Assembly: GCF_963583255.1 (NCBI RefSeq)
Contig: NC_084817.1
Location: 6,967,121 to 7,031,120, forward strand
DNA length: 64,000 bases
Direction of reading: 5' to 3'
From: Pyrus communis
Taxonomy: Eukaryota > Streptophyta > Magnoliopsida > Rosales > Rosaceae
Below, piece after piece: positions 22,466 through 35,495 of the stretch. The notes beneath the pieces were generated by a model that was not told where the DNA came from, did not search any database, and saw only the letters and a list, made by a program, of their open reading frames with translations. The position numbers were made by a program, and so were the translations under genes. Every line of letters begins with the position of its first letter. Within the stretch, counting starts at the first letter, position 1.

Positions 22466-22951
22466 TGTTATCAGTATGTGAGAGTTGAGAAATTAATCCA
22501 AAATCTCATCATTTCACTCTGCATATTCGATTTAATATCCTCCAAATATATACATAATGTTGCCGATTTAATATCCTCCAAATATATACATAATGATGCC
22601 TGAATAGGATGGCTGCTTCTTGTAATTGTATACTCTAATACTCTTACATACACCATGATGAAGAACTATGTAGGACTGTAATACCGTGTTTTTAAAATGA
22701 AAGCTTAATTTTATTGAGTATCCAACAACCAACAAATTAACAAAAGAATGAATATATCGATTACAGAGAGATCTATTACAGTGATATCCCAACAGGGATT
22801 TATTTGAACACAAAAAAATATTAAGAGATGGAGTATATGGTTGCCATTTGCCCCCATACCCTTGAATTATCCATAATTTATTACACTTTACATTTCCAAA
22901 CAGTATAATTTAAAGAATAATGACTTGTCATCGTCTTAGGGCAACAATTAA
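22466..22951. other. 3' flank of patatin-like gene 1
   Basis: AT-rich DNA colinear with 51509-52046. A segment of about 37 bp containing ATATCCTCCAAATATATAC is tandemly doubled at about 22520-22595, but single in block B. It probably holds the 3' UTR of the minus-strand gene next to it. Confidence 0.5.
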
Positions 22952-24883
22952 TCAGTAAGTACTTTCAACATGCCCGTTGGTTGACCTTGCTTGGCGTCTC
23001 CTCTTCTCTTCCGACAGTAGTTTAGCAAACCTGAAAATTATAGTAATTAAGTTACAATTTTTCACTACTCACCAATTACATGTATAAATCTGTTGGTTTA
23101 ATGATAAATATTTTACCTTATGAGAGCCTCTGCATTTGTCTCATGCTTAGTAGCCTCAAACCTGCCACTGTCCAAATTAACCCGAGAAACTGGTTTTTTC
23201 AATAGCCCTTCTCCAACTTTCACAAGATTGGTCAAATTCTTCTTCGTGGCTATATCCACAGAAGCTATTGTCCCCCGAAGGGTATCATCCTACGTTTAGT
23301 ATCAGAAATGATGTCAGTTTTTTGTGTCTAAACAACATTATTCTAAAAAAGCTATAGTGATGAATCTATGGATAAAATGCATTTCAGATGACGAGTTCAG
23401 TACCTGAATTCTAAGATAATTTTCTTCAGAATGAAGGGCTTGGAAAATTGAAGAAAGGTGAAGATCAACCATATCGTTACTTGCTTGACTGAAAACATTA
23501 ATGATGGGGGTGGAGCCACCGCTGGTTAACCAATTCAACAAGCCCCATTTCGCTGCAAAGCGTGCATGGTATTTCATTTCAGCTTTTGATGAACCAGTTC
23601 CTAATGATATCACTAGAAATCTCCCATAGTCCATAGGTTTCACAGGAAAGACGTCTGGATTCACCTTCCTTATTTTGTTTGTAACTTCACAAACAGCAAG
23701 TAAAGTCTGCAAGGACAAAAGTGTTTTAAGTGTTTAAGTTAATTTTTTATAATCCCGAAGTTTACTTTTAAAATCAATGGTATAAATTAACAATCTGGTA
23801 ATATAACTCCTCCTATCACATATACCGGATTATTTGCAGCCACGCCGCCATCTATAAGGTTGAATTCCCTAGTTCTGCCTGCAGCGTTCTTGGTTTCAAA
23901 ATAATGAGCTGGAAGATAAGTTGGTGCCGCTGAGGTTCCAATGCATATGTCAGAGAGTAAGGCATCGTATGATGGCTTGTTTTTCACCTGCCAACAAAAA
24001 TAAGCACATCATATTATATTACAACATATATGAGTAATTTTCTTAAATCATTTTTAGACATGAACAAACTTTACAATACTTTGACGTATAGAATACTCTG
24101 GAATATATTAAATTTTTTCGAATTAGTTAATATATTAGAAAGACGGTGAATTACGTTAAAGTTGGTGAAGATAGCTGGCTGGAGATTCTTGATGTCAAAT
24201 GTGGGAATTACAACATTAGTCAATGTGTCGTGCAGTTTTTTGTTGCCCAGCCTTTCCCTAATCAAGCGATGCAAATACTTGCCATTGTATTTTGGTCCTG
24301 CTAGAGCTTTGATGATCTTTGTCGTATTAGGAAAAATTGGCCAACTGTCGTTTAAACCATTAGAGCAAAAATTATTATGAATATCCAAAATATAAAAAAA
24401 TTAATTAAGTGGACATAATTAACATGTAATTAATTAAGCAAGCATTACGTGTTTTGGGGGAAGATTTTAGGGCATTGATTAATATAGAAGTCTATAATAT
24501 CTTTGGCAGCGAACAGTGGGCGGTTATTCTCGTTTGGGGCTGCAAGCATAGCAGTCACAAGACCACCTGTGCTTGTTCCTGCAATCACATCAAAATAGTC
24601 GGCGATCCTTGCATCTTCACCATCCAGTTTCTGCAGTACCACCAATGACATTAATCTTATCAGTACTTAATTGGGAAAATAAATCACTTAAAGTACTATT
24701 AAAACACAGATGGTAAAGTACTTATATATATTGACAGAAAGTCTTATATACCTGAAGTTCAGATTCGAGGAGAGCAAGAATGGTTGCCGGAATGAGGCCT
24801 CTTATTCCGCCGCCATCGATACTGAGAACTGTGACTATCTTTCCAAAGACTGTGGGGGGCTCTACCCTACCGCTTCTTTCCAT
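22952..24883 (-). CDS. patatin-like phospholipase A, copy 1
   Basis: This is a lipid acyl hydrolase of the patatin family, releasing fatty acids from membrane glycerolipids; family members act in stress and defence lipid signalling. Seven exons on the minus strand: 24883-24752, 24630-24449, 24344-24155, 23987-23826, 23706-23404, 23289-23117 and 23030-22952. All introns are GT-AG, the frame is open throughout, and the product is 406 aa, the usual size. Visible motifs are the glycine-rich oxyanion loop DGGGIRG (23-29), nucleophile elbow GTSTGG (Ser64) and DGG with catalytic Asp214 in [12 protein letters not shown]. There is no signal peptide, so it is probably cytosolic. The start follows a CT-rich leader and a TATA box. 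A near-identical copy lies at 52047-53978. Confidence 0.95.
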
Positions 24884-24891
24884 CAGATCAG

Positions 24892-24892
24892 T

Positions 24893-24931
<39 letters not shown>
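24892..24931 (-). repeat. (GA)n microsatellite in the patatin-like 5' UTR
   Basis: About 38 bp of GA on the plus strand becomes a CT tract in the leader of the minus-strand gene, directly upstream of its ATG. Block B has a longer interrupted version (about 53990-54057). Confidence 0.9.
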
Positions 24932-24935
<4 letters not shown>

Positions 24936-24966
24936 CTGAGTTATGCTTTGGGAGAAGTAGTCCTGG

Positions 24967-24975
24967 TATTTATAA
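24967..24975 (-). promoter_or_regulatory. TATA box of patatin-like gene 1
   Basis: TTATAAATA on the minus strand, about 85 bp upstream of the ATG. The same motif sits in the same context in block B at 54092-54100. Confidence 0.7.
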
Positions 24976-26546
24976 CACCAGCTTTCGTGCATGCGTGTTT
25001 CTGAGCCGGTCCTTCAGAAATGAGGCGAATTAAAATTATTGCTGTATTTAATTGACTATTTTAACTGTAGAAGTCTGACTGATGATTAAATTATAGTCTT
25101 AATAGTATCCAAACGTAACACAACAATCCGGCAAGCTCCCCGAATACGATTAGAGAGATAACAGACTCCACAAGAACTGTAGAGGAATTTCCGCACAAAA
25201 CTTCTCATCTCTTAAGTTATTGTAATAATTTCGAACTTTTTTTTTTTTTTAACAATAGGAAAATTTAAAAAATAAATAAATAACCTGATGCGCCTGCTAT
25301 GAGGTGTAAATATAGTTCCTTGAGAAACTTTGCTTATTTTTTCAAATATTTAACTGATCATGGATGTATATGTGGCTGCAACAAGATTTTGTCTCGACCG
25401 CTGCCAAGGTCCATTAATTATCATTAGGTTTATGGTGTGCGCATCAAACAATCTTGTTCATTTTTCAACTCGTTATGCTGATCTTAGATTTTTAGTTGAT
25501 AGAGTTTTATTTTGACTGATGCAAAGGTCTTTTCATTTGCGTGCTTAATCATGCCTTTCGGATTATGGTCCATATTTTGATCTTTATCTCTATGGGTTGG
25601 GTGATATAACATTGCAGAATTCTTCAACTTTTGACAAGAATTTTATGAGTTTTTCTCATAATTATATATTGGATTTATTCAATGTCATGCTGCCGTACTT
25701 TATTAATTCAGTTCAAAAAACAGCAAAAGCGATTGAATTTATTCGATGTCAACCAATTGGTCTTATATATGGCAGTAGCCAATTCAACGATATGAGGTTG
25801 ACAGATAGGATAATATGTAACTTTATCCAATCGTACTTCAAATTCTTCTTTTTAAAAAGTGAGATGAATAGTAATCTCTTAGTTTGCAAATAATTAGACT
25901 CTTAAAACGTGCCTTGAAAAAACAAACCAAAACAGCCAGATGTTAGATTAAATCAAACTGTTGAAATAATCCAAACCCCAAGAATAATCAACCTTTCAAT
26001 TCGGGGTTTGGAATAAAAGGAACGAACGAATTAATCCGTCGCAGTTGAAGGATAGTTTCATCCTTATTTAATTGTTTGGGTTTGAGTATTCAAAAAGACA
26101 GGTCTAAACTTAGTCTTGGTCTAAATCAAATAGGGTGGACATGAAGGTGCTTCTTAGGGTGGGGACAAATTCTTTCTTCCACACAAGACAAAATTCGAGT
26201 TGCATTATTTGTCTAATAAGAATGCATTTGTTATACCGGATTAACTTCAAAAATTAAGTTGGACTGATTTAGACTAGATTAAATTAGATTGATATAGTAA
26301 AGCGTTTGATATAGTATCAAACTAAAAAGCAGGGTAATAAAAATCAACGAAAAAAGGACCCAATTTGAACAATCACAAAAAATTAATTCCATACAATATC
26401 ATAAATTATCCAACCCACAATGAAATCCTAAATTGCAAAATACCAGAAGGGGAAACACTAAGTAGAATATATCAATGAAAATCAAAATCGGATTTTACTG
26501 GGATGCAAATTAGCCGTACCTAGTGCTTGGTTAGGCGCCTCCTCAT
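24976..26546. other. intergenic DNA of block A downstream of patatin-like promoter
   Basis: Colinear with block B, about 54101-56842, except that block B holds about 1.14 kb more (about 54345-55482). AT-rich. A frame at 25597-25893 (MGDITLQNSSTFDKNF...) is partly kept in block B, but I do not recognise it and it lacks gene context. No supported gene. Confidence 0.5.
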
Positions 26547-26841
26547 TAGGAATGGACAATGGTTATGACGCGCAAGTAATCACGGTTATTTACCCATAAC
26601 CGTTTATACTTATGCTCGCATAATCGTTTACTAGTTGGGTAATTGTCTAAACGGTTATACCGATACCATATACCTGTTTATAAATGGTTAACCATATCCA
26701 TAACCGCATATCTATTTAACCCTAACCGTATATATGTTTACCCTTTTTTTTTTAACCCATTTACCCCTTTTTCTCTATTTACATGTTTTTTTGAACCATA
26801 ACCATATAAAACTCCAATAATTGAAATAATAATTCACGAAC

Positions 26842-27090
26842 TGTTGCAGTCATATTAGATTAGGAATGTGATTGTGTAAATCATAGTAGATATTAGAATG
26901 TATCTTATATTCCTATTAGGAGTAGATTACCTATTAAATGTTGTAATCCTAAAGGACTATAAATAGAGGCATAATGGGTGGAATAGAATACACCCACAAT
27001 TACACATCTCTCTTTTCTCTCTACTATTGCCGCACCTTTCTCTCTCTCTCTATGGCATCCATAATTGTTCAGTAAATTATGCCTCCAACA
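26842..27090 (+). repeat. copia 5' LTR, 249 bp
   Basis: TGTTGCAGTC to CTCCAACA. It includes CTATAAATAGAGGC (TATA-like) and a CT-rich leader. It is followed by CGTTATCAACACG, the probable primer-binding zone. Confidence 0.88.
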
Positions 27091-30000
27091 CGTTATCAAC
27101 ACGTTCTTAACACTGCGTTAACAAGAGAGTTTTATCTTCCATCAGGGGAGTATTACGTTTTAATTATGCTTTTTATGATTAATTAATTGTTTTATTGAAT
27201 TAATATACATGCTATTGGTTCAATTTAGTTTTTCTTTGTTGAACGTGATACAACGCATTGGAGATGCAATTCTGGCTTTCTAAGAAGGATCTTCTACAAA
27301 TTCAAGGGCTTTTGTTGTTTTCTGCCAATCATGTACGCTTAAAATAAAGTAGGATATTTGAAACGACTATGAAGCATGAAAACATTCCCCATGATGCATG
27401 AACACTCTATGTTTATATTTTCCTTCTGATATATATATATTGTATATGTTCATATATTTGTTTCATGCATTACACATATGTGCTATGTGGAATTTATGAG
27501 TCAAATTATATAAAATAAATTAAAAGCAATTCTAGGGTTTCTTGAACCCTAACAAAATCGAAAGAAAAAAAAAGGGAAAAAAAAGGGGAAATTGGGCTCT
27601 GTTTCACACACCAGCCCACAGCAAGCTTTGCTTGCTGGGCCCTGTTGTCGCCCCAGGCCTGCGGCCTGCCCACTCCGACGCCAGCCCAGATGCTTGGGCT
27701 TTATTCCCCACGGCTTGATATGACGCTAGCCATTTGGCTGGGCTCCCTGCGCCATAACCAGGCCAGCTCCGTGCTGGGCCCAAGTCCCACGCACCTGTTG
27801 AAGCCCAAACCAGCATCTTGGGCTACTGTCTTTGTTTCCCACCCAGGCCCATGGCCTGCAGCCCACTCCTAAGGCCATTTAGGGCCCTGCCTTTTACTCA
27901 AGGCACCCAACTCAAACCCAATTATTTTTGGGGTAATATTTTTCGACCCGATAATATTATTCTAATATTATTTAGCTTCTACAATTTACCCTATATGACT
28001 CGATTTATTGAATTAATTAAAAGTGACCTACATTCCATTAATCTGATAATGAATCCAAAATTATTGACATGAAGATCACTTTTGGACATTAACGATTCAA
28101 TAATTTATTTTTATACTTTGAACCGGTATATACTTTGGTAATAACGAAGCTTTCACACTTGAGTTCTCGAAGAAACTCAAATCCACTATACTTAAATCAG
28201 CATATTGCATTCTGTGTTTCTTACAGGAACCTCTTATTATGAACTAATTGTTCATAAAACTAAATTGAACCTATAGTTTCAAATTTAGTGCCTTTGAAAC
28301 CCGAAGTTTTCATAAAACAATACACCCATGAAAACCCGACGTTTTTCATGAAAACGATGTTCTTGGATTCAAGTTTGGTGTATGTTTTACTTATGGATAA
28401 TCTTATTGATATTGTCCTCGAATATGAGTTAATTGAATCATGTTTCTTAATACATGTGACCGATTCAATTAAACACGTGATTAGGTAAGAATGTGGGAAA
28501 GTTAGTTATCTAGATAAATGCGTACTAAGCACACTAACTTTACACCTAAATCATATATCTAACAACGACTTCAGGTCTATCCAACCTGATTAAGAGCATT
28601 TGGCACGCTCCTCGTTGTATGGTACTGAATTACCATTTAAGGGACCTTAAATTCTCCCAGACGTTGAGTTTGTAAGGATATTCAGGATGACAATGATCAT
28701 AAATGAAACTACTGAAGAAAATAGAGTGAAATATTTTTGCATCACCTCCAAAAATAAGCCTGAAGCTTTGATTTGGGGCTAATGGGTTGTCTCCCAACTA
28801 GGAATACACCACATGTGGCTACCCTGGAGCTTGGTGATTGAGCAGTTTACTTGTTTTGGCACGACCTTTTGGGACACTTAGGTCGAACAATGATGCTACA
28901 ATACATCTCCTTATCTGAAGTAAGGATATTGTGCCTACAAGCACACTTTTCCAAGCATGCTCATTAGGGAAATTAATTTTCTATATCATCTCTCGCAAAG
29001 ATACGAAACGACTCTCTTTTCATAGTGGATTCAAGGGAATATATATGGACTAATCCAACCAAAACGTGGACCATATAAATACTTATGGTTTTGGTTGATG
29101 AATCGACAAACTGGTCACATGTTTGTCCACACACATTGTTGTTAAACCTCATGGCTGATTATGGGTTCACGACCCTACTTATCCCTTAAGATTCGGGAGA
29201 TTGGATAATGCCGGAGAGTTTATATTAAAGGTTTTCGCTAATGTATTGCATGTCGTTTTGGGTTTCTAATTGAACATCGAATTCCCATGTTCACCCCAAA
29301 TAGTCTCGCCTAGTGATCATAAAGCGCAATTTAAATGATTGCCTGAATTTTGGTGAACATACCAAGTTTTCGGTTTCTGCCTAGGCCTGTGCAATCCTTG
29401 TACGCAATTATGTTGGTCTAACTTGAGGCCCATTGCCATCCAACCTATATGACGTTACAGTTGGTTACTGGGTACAAACCTAACGATTTTCGTATTTACG
29501 CATTTGGGTGTGCATTCCATGTGCCAAGTTGTGCCGCCACAACATACCACTATGGGTCCTCAAAGAAAGATGTGTATCTTTTGTCGATCATGATTCTCCT
29601 TCACACTAGCTCTCTTAGAACCCTTGCATGTGATCTCTTTACTGCTCATTTGCAGGTTGTCACTTTAATAAGACAGTCTTCCTGCCATTAAGGGGAGATA
29701 AAACCATCAACGTTACTATAGAACGACACGAATTTCGTGGATGTTACCCACTATGTCTTATCTCGATCCCCGTACCGCACATGTATGATAAGTAAGTGCG
29801 ATGAATTCTAGATTTTAGAATGTTGCTCCAGACGCATTCCCTGATCTAGTTAAAGTGACGAGATCATAAACTAGCTGTAAACATGCCTGCAAGGATAAAT
29901 GTATTTAACGGATGTCGAGTCAACATCCTTGGAAGGTGTGCCGCCCCTGTTGGATGGTCCGGTACACCGACGGATAGCTAATCAATCTGTCTTGGCCTGG

Positions 30001-30361
30001 AGCACGACATATCACTTAATTCATATGATTCACTTCCCTAGAAGAGGAAGACACAGCACAATAATGAATCTAAACTCGATCACTGTCTCAAATCATTTCC
30101 ATCTCGTGAGATTAATTCAGATTTCTCTCGATATTTAAAGTTCTTGATCCAGTATACTAGTTTGGATGAGCTAAATAGAATTGAAATGAGATTATCATCG
30201 ATGATGTTTTCACTTATATGGTAGCTACCGACATAAATGAAAAACGATGATATCGAACCGTGTTCTGGTGATTAAGTGACAACGTAAAACTGATTGGACA
30301 ACTAAAGTTACAATCCAGTCAAATTCCTTACCAAAGTGTGTTTTGGACCTGTCGTTCCTAC

Positions 30362-32381
30362 TGATAGGAGCATATTTAGACGACTTACTTAGCTTGTTTT
30401 CGTGCATCTATGTTGTTAATTCATAATTGTTTTAGTAGTTTAAGCCATTTTCGTGTGTTTTTAGGTTCATATGGCTAAGGAAGCAAAAAGATGCATTTTG
30501 GAGCATTTTGGAGCAAAATTGGGCTTGGAATGGATAGCATATGCTTGGAGCCAAAGTGTTGGACGAATTTGAAAGCCTTGTATGCACTTTGGACATAAAA
30601 CAAAGGGCCTAGCCCAATCAAACAATCCTTTGAGCCATGCAAAACCTCTAGCCCAATCAACAACCCTTAGCCACATGCATTCACATGCATCACAACCCCA
30701 AAACCATCAAGAAACACCATTCACACACACATGCACTTACTCTTTCATCATTGCACCACCATTCACACACACATGCACTTACTCCTTCATCATTACACCA
30801 CCTTCTCCATCTTTATTCCACATGCATTCATCATAATTCACCCTAGCTACCACCATTCACACACACATGCACTTATTCATTCATCATTGCACCACCATTC
30901 ACACACACATGCACTTACTCTTTTATCATTGCACCACCAATTCAACACATGCATTCACACACCAACAACCTAGCTCTTTTTCCATCATTATTTCATCCAC
31001 ATGCACTCTCAATCATAACAACCACATTCACTCTTAAACAATCACCCACATATTCTCCCATTCCCCCTATAAAAACCCATGCATTCATACACAAAAATCA
31101 CATCTCATTTTCATACACAACACATCACAAACACATCCAATCTTCCCTCATTGCCTTGAGCTACCATTCCCTTATAATCCAAACACCACTCCTCATCCAT
31201 TTCCATAATTCCCCAATCCATTCAACACACCAACAACATCCCTTAGACCTTGTGCTACGACGAAGAGGAAGATAAGAGGGCCTAAACGTTCATACAATTC
31301 AAGTTTGAGTTGTTGGAATGTTTAGGTGTTTCTTTGATTCTCTTTGTTTTGTACCATGAGGAACTTCCTCTCGGCTTCATTCCATTAGATACACTCTCCC
31401 ATTTCTTAAAGGATTTCGACATCAGTTTTGCTTCAAGGGTTCTTTCTTCTTAATCCTATGTTCACTCATGTTATATATTTTTATGTCAAACCTTTTGTAA
31501 ACATGAAGTGTAACTAATCTCTCTCTAGGGATTCGATGTAGCCTTGCAAGATTGCCATGTAGTTAATTCGGAATTCTCATTTAATCTATCTATTTCTTGT
31601 TTCATTCTCCGATTTAATTGTGACTTAGTGTGTTGATTTTAATGCTTGATCATCATTTGAATTAACCACAGGTTGTTTAGCCAAGATTAAAGCACACATC
31701 ATGCATAATCTTGGTAGATATGTGAATGAATGAAGGGAATGTTTTGCAAACATCCTGCCGAGTGTTCCCTTTGGTTTTGTGAAAGTTTCTTGTGCACTAC
31801 ATAGTCTTGATTAGGAACCAAAGTTGCACATCACAATTAGGCTCATGATTAGAGACATTTGATCAAATCCACACATCATATGGCTGATCATATCTAAGTG
31901 AAACAAACCTAAGAAATAAGTAGAGGGATGAGTATAATCTGACTTAACAAGCATGGACTTGGCTTAGCAATGGTGAAATCGAATCTCTAGCTTCATCTCC
32001 ATTTGTGCTATCTCTTTTTATTAGCTGTTGATTCATTCATTTTGTGTTTACTTCATTTCCTTATGCTTTAATTTACAATCTGTCATTTAGTTTAATCAAA
32101 ACCTAAATCCCCCTTTACCTTATTGTTCAATTTAGTTAGAAATCAATTTAGTTTATGCTTTAAAGCATTTTGAGTCTTTGGTTTGTCTTAGTGTTTTAAA
32201 GTTTAGTTTTGCATTCTTTGAGTCTAATATAGTGTTTTAGATTGTGTTTTTAGCGTTTTTGAGTCAAATCCAAGTGATTAACAATCCCTCCTAATCCCCG
32301 GTCCAGAACGATCCCTACTTACATACTTACTACAATTGTCAAAAAGAGGGTTTAATTTGTGTGCGTATAATTCTTGCATCA
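30362..32381 (+). mobile_element. solo LTR, 2.02 kb, inside the copia element
   Basis: It starts TGATAGGAGCATATTTA and ends TTCTTGCATCA, with the 5-bp duplication CCTAC on both sides (30357-30361 and 32382-32386). Across it the copia reverse transcriptase frame rejoins (GPVVPTLPKV). The large LTR size and termini resemble gypsy LTRs of the Athila/Tat type, which is inference. It contains C/A-rich tandem repeats at 30715-30960 and no internal domain, so it is the product of LTR-LTR recombination. Confidence 0.85.
30715..30960. repeat. C/A-rich tandem repeat in the solo LTR
   Basis: Four units contain CACCATTCACACACACATGC followed by ACTTACTC-TTCATCATT phrases, about 50-65 bp apart. Histidine/threonine-rich frames here are repeat translations. 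Confidence 0.75.
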
Positions 32382-32657
32382 CCTACACTGCCCAAGGTAA
32401 CCCTATTGTGTTACAAGTGGGAAAGGAAGTGTTATGAGATGAATGAAATAGTTCTATATGATGCACGTCTTACGACGCAAGGTTTCTCTCAAACGTCCTA
32501 TGATTAATAATAGCATTATGAAATGTGGTTAGTGCTTTCTCCATGGAGATATAGATAGGAGATTGACATGTGAGTTCCCGAAGAATTACATGGACCGGTT
32601 CAAATAGTTCCAAAACCACGGAACACCCTCTTAAACTTGTTTTGAGGCATTCACTTA

Positions 32658-32949
32658 GGTATCGTTTGGTATGCAGACGGGACGGGATGGGACAAAACGG
32701 AATGGAACGGAGCGGGAGCAAAGATGCCCTCGGATGGAAACAAGGAGGAAAAAGAAGGAGACGGAGAGGTTATAATTTTGTGTTCCACGGATGTGGAACG
32801 AGTCGTTCCAGAGGGGTGAGGTGGAACGAAAATTCACCCAAAACTCGTCCCGTGGAACAGCTCGTTCCACCCGTTTTAGGCACACCAAACGTGGGACGGA
32901 ACGCCTTGTCCCACTCTGTTCCGTCCCATCCCACGTACCAAACGGTACC
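32658..32949. mobile_element. PIF/Harbinger-type MITE, 292 bp
   Basis: Terminal inverted repeats are GGTATCGTTTGGTA on the left and GGTACCGTTTGGTA read inward from the right. Subterminal GGGACGGGATGGGAC and its complement are present. The 3-bp duplication TTA flanks it (32655-32657, 32950-32952), the signature of PIF/Harbinger. It interrupts the SLYGLK region of the copia reverse transcriptase. GC-rich, non-coding. Confidence 0.85.
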
Positions 32950-34454
32950 TTATGGATTGAAAAATCCGACAGAAGTGGTATACCCGTGTACGTGATTATT
33001 TGATCAATCAAGGATGAATTATACCTTTGCGTGTTAAATTATGAAGTCTTATTCCAAATTGCTAGAGTTACAGTTTATGTCGTTGACATGAATCTCACTA
33101 AAACTCCGGAAGAGTTTGAGAAAACTGCCTTGCACCTGAAGATGGAATTTGAGATGAAGGATATTGGGAAAACTCGTCTATGCTTTGACCTGAAGTTCAA
33201 GCATTATTCTGACAGTATTTTGGTCTACCAGTCGAACTACACCCCGAATGTGTTACTTTTGAGTATACATTTGATCGTCTATACGTTATATGCACATAAG
33301 ACTCTAACGAGGTTATGGAATCCGAAATTCCATATCTAAAGTTCAACTTTGCGCTTCGTTGTACTTAGCTTATTGTATTTAGACAAGACATCTCATTCGC
33401 TATTGATCTATTAGTAAAGATGCAGTAACACGCCTGCACGCATCCACTTGATTGGTATTAAAAACGTATCCTGAAGGTATTACATGGGCAAATCCCAACA
33501 TATCACAGTGGATCCAACCCCCTTGATCCTCAGAATGATGCTTGCCTTGTTTGTTATGCTGACACTGGTTACTTATCAAACCCGCACAAGGCAAAATCCC
33601 CAAATGGTTATTCATTACCGTTAGGGATATCGCAATATCTTGAAGGTCCACGATATGACCTTAGTTGCGAAATCTTCAAATCGTTCCAAGACTCACCTCA
33701 CTTTACTACGCCACAAGTGAGACATGGTTAGGAGTTCTTGTGGAGAATTTCGAAGTACTTGATATGTTTTCATCCATTGTTGAGTCCCGACGACGATCCA
33801 TGAAGATTATGTTGCATGTATCAACCCGACCAAACCATGATACATTAACGAAGTCAACGCCAACACATATTGCATCTACATCTACATTAGCAAAGCATCA
33901 GGAGATTAAAGTCATGCAAGCCGATCCCAGACAACCTTGCCGACCTTTACACGACGTCACTGCCGAAGTCAACCTTCCAGAAGCTTGTCTAAGGAATTGG
34001 TATGCCTAATTACTCATATGCAATGCTTGTAGTTCTCATTTGGAAGTTACGTCAAACTCAGGGGAAGTATCCAGAAGTATGCTTACTTGATCTTAATGTA
34101 CTCTTTTCCCCTATGATTAGGAACATTTTTCCCACTAGGTTTTTGCTACCTAACTAGGGTTTAACGAGGCACCCATCCTAGGCTGATCATACCCCTGTGA
34201 GCTCTTCTACTTGCGTCCAAAAGACGTATAATTTTGACTTAATGCAACTTCTCACTTTTCTTCTTAGACTATGGGTTTTCTCCACCTTGGGTTTTACCAT
34301 AGAGAGGATTTGTGAGTTTTACTTTTTATGTATTCTTCCTTTGATTTGAGACTCGTATTCGCCTATTGTGCCGACGACTTCATCAACTGTACTTACTTCA
34401 TCACTGAAGACCTGATGCACCATTTACTTGAGTATTTACACACTCAAGGGGGAG

Positions 34455-34724
34455 TGTTGCAGTCTTATTAGATTAGGAATGTGATTGTGTAAATCCTAGT
34501 AGATATGGGAATGTATCTTATATTCCTATTAGAAGTAGATTACCTATTAAATGTTGTAATTCTAAAGGGTAAGGAATTAGCCTTCCTTACTACTATAAAT
34601 AAAGGCATAATGGGTGGAATAGAATACATCCATAATTAAACATCTCTCTCTTCTCTCTACTATTGCCGCACCTTTCTCTCTCTCTATGGCCTCCATAATT
34701 GTTCAGTAAATTATGCTTACAACA
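34455..34724 (+). repeat. copia 3' LTR, 270 bp
   Basis: It pairs with 26842-27090 and is longer by about 20 bp near 34568-34590. It ends ACAACA and is followed by the CGAAC duplication. Confidence 0.88.
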
Positions 34725-35495
34725 CGAACAATATTTTTAACTATTATCAATCAAGGTAATATGATATATTTGCTAAGAATTGATTTGTTACTAACAAAAT
34801 ACCTCTCATTACTTGAGCAAGCATATTGGAAAGAAAATTCATGTATTTTAGACATATTTTTTTTCTATACCCAAGCAAGTCTTCAATTATAACATCTATA
34901 CGATTACAAAGTAAAGCTTCTAAAACTCAAGGTAGTCATTATCTTAGGTTGAGGATATTATAATCAATATGCACCAGGACTGGATGTTTTAAGCACTAGC
35001 ACTGGAATCAATAAGCATTAGCATTGGATGTTATAATTGAAATGGATGTTATAATCAACATGCAATTTTTATGGAAAGTGAATGTTGTGATTTAGCTTAG
35101 CATAGGTTTTTTGTTTTTTGTTTTTTTTAAATTTTATGTATATATTAAAATAAACGGTAAATGGGTACCCATTTATAACTGTAGTTAATACCCATAACCG
35201 TCCATATAAATTTCACGGATAAACGGTTACTCATAACTGTAACCGTGAAATTTAAATGGACAGGTAACTACGGTTACCCATAACCGATGGGTATTTGCCC
35301 ATTCCTATTCCTAATGTCCCTGGTCTTCTTAGGGAGTCACCTCCTGATGACCCTAGTCTTCTTAGTGAGTCACCTTATGCCTTTGGCACATCATTGTCAA
35401 CGCAACATCTCAATGAAAAGCCTGACCAAGCTGACCCAAAGAGATAAGAAGAAATTAGATCAACCCAAAGAGATTTCAGAAGAAATTAGACCGAC

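Larger units (their letters stand above)
26842..34724 (+). mobile_element. Ty1/copia retrotransposon, 7.9 kb, with nested insertions
   Basis: The 5-bp duplication CGAAC flanks it (26837-26841, 34725-34729). LTRs are 26842-27090 and 34455-34724, both TGTTGCAGTC...CAACA. The polypurine tract AAGGGGGAG precedes the right LTR. The internal region is badly decayed: integrase C-terminal remnant (LVTGYKPNDFRIYAFGCAFH, about 29455-29520), reverse transcriptase start (about 30345-30361 rejoining at 32387-32500, ending QGFSQT), SLYGLK-type segment across the MITE at 32650-32960, VYVVDMNLTKTPEEFEKTAL with FEMKDIGKTRLCF (about 33070-33190), and RNase H remnants to about 33720. A GC-rich GGGCC/GCCCA stretch lies at 27600-27880. 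Block B shows the unoccupied site. Confidence 0.88.
26547..35307. mobile_element. hAT-like non-autonomous element, block A, split by a copia insertion
   Basis: Without the 7.9 kb copia insertion the element is about 0.87 kb. It has long subterminal arrays of ACGGTTAACC/TACCCATAACCG-type words at both ends. The termini are TAGGAATGGACAA and, inward from the right, TAGGAATGGGCAAA. The flanks CTCCTCAT and TTCCTAAT are a decayed 8-bp duplication, better kept in block B. There is no transposase frame. Confidence 0.65.
2320..35495. repeat. segmental duplication, block A
   Basis: From CCCAGCAATCCAGGAG onward this block is colinear with 43053-59867. The shared order is HO2 3' exons, intergenic DNA, minisatellite, copia remnant, patatin-like gene, intergenic DNA, hAT-like element. 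It ends in a short tandem repeat (GACCCAAAGAGATTTTAGAAG-type units) near 35495. Identity by eye is high, with only a few differences per 100 bp in the patatin exons. Length differences are explained by listed insertions and deletions. Both copies have the same orientation. Confidence 0.9.

Noticed and set aside
25597..25893. 98-residue frame downstream of patatin-like gene 1
   Set aside because: Partly kept in block B but with a shifted start, AT-rich and without recognised motif; conservation is explained by the recent duplication.
26690..26760. Interstitial telomere repeat (AACCCTAACC)
   Set aside because: Only one partial unit; the rest is the ACCCATAACCG array of the hAT-like element.
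30582..31275. Histidine/threonine/proline-rich frames
   Set aside because: They are translations of C/A-rich tandem repeats inside a solo LTR; three overlapping frames are equally open.
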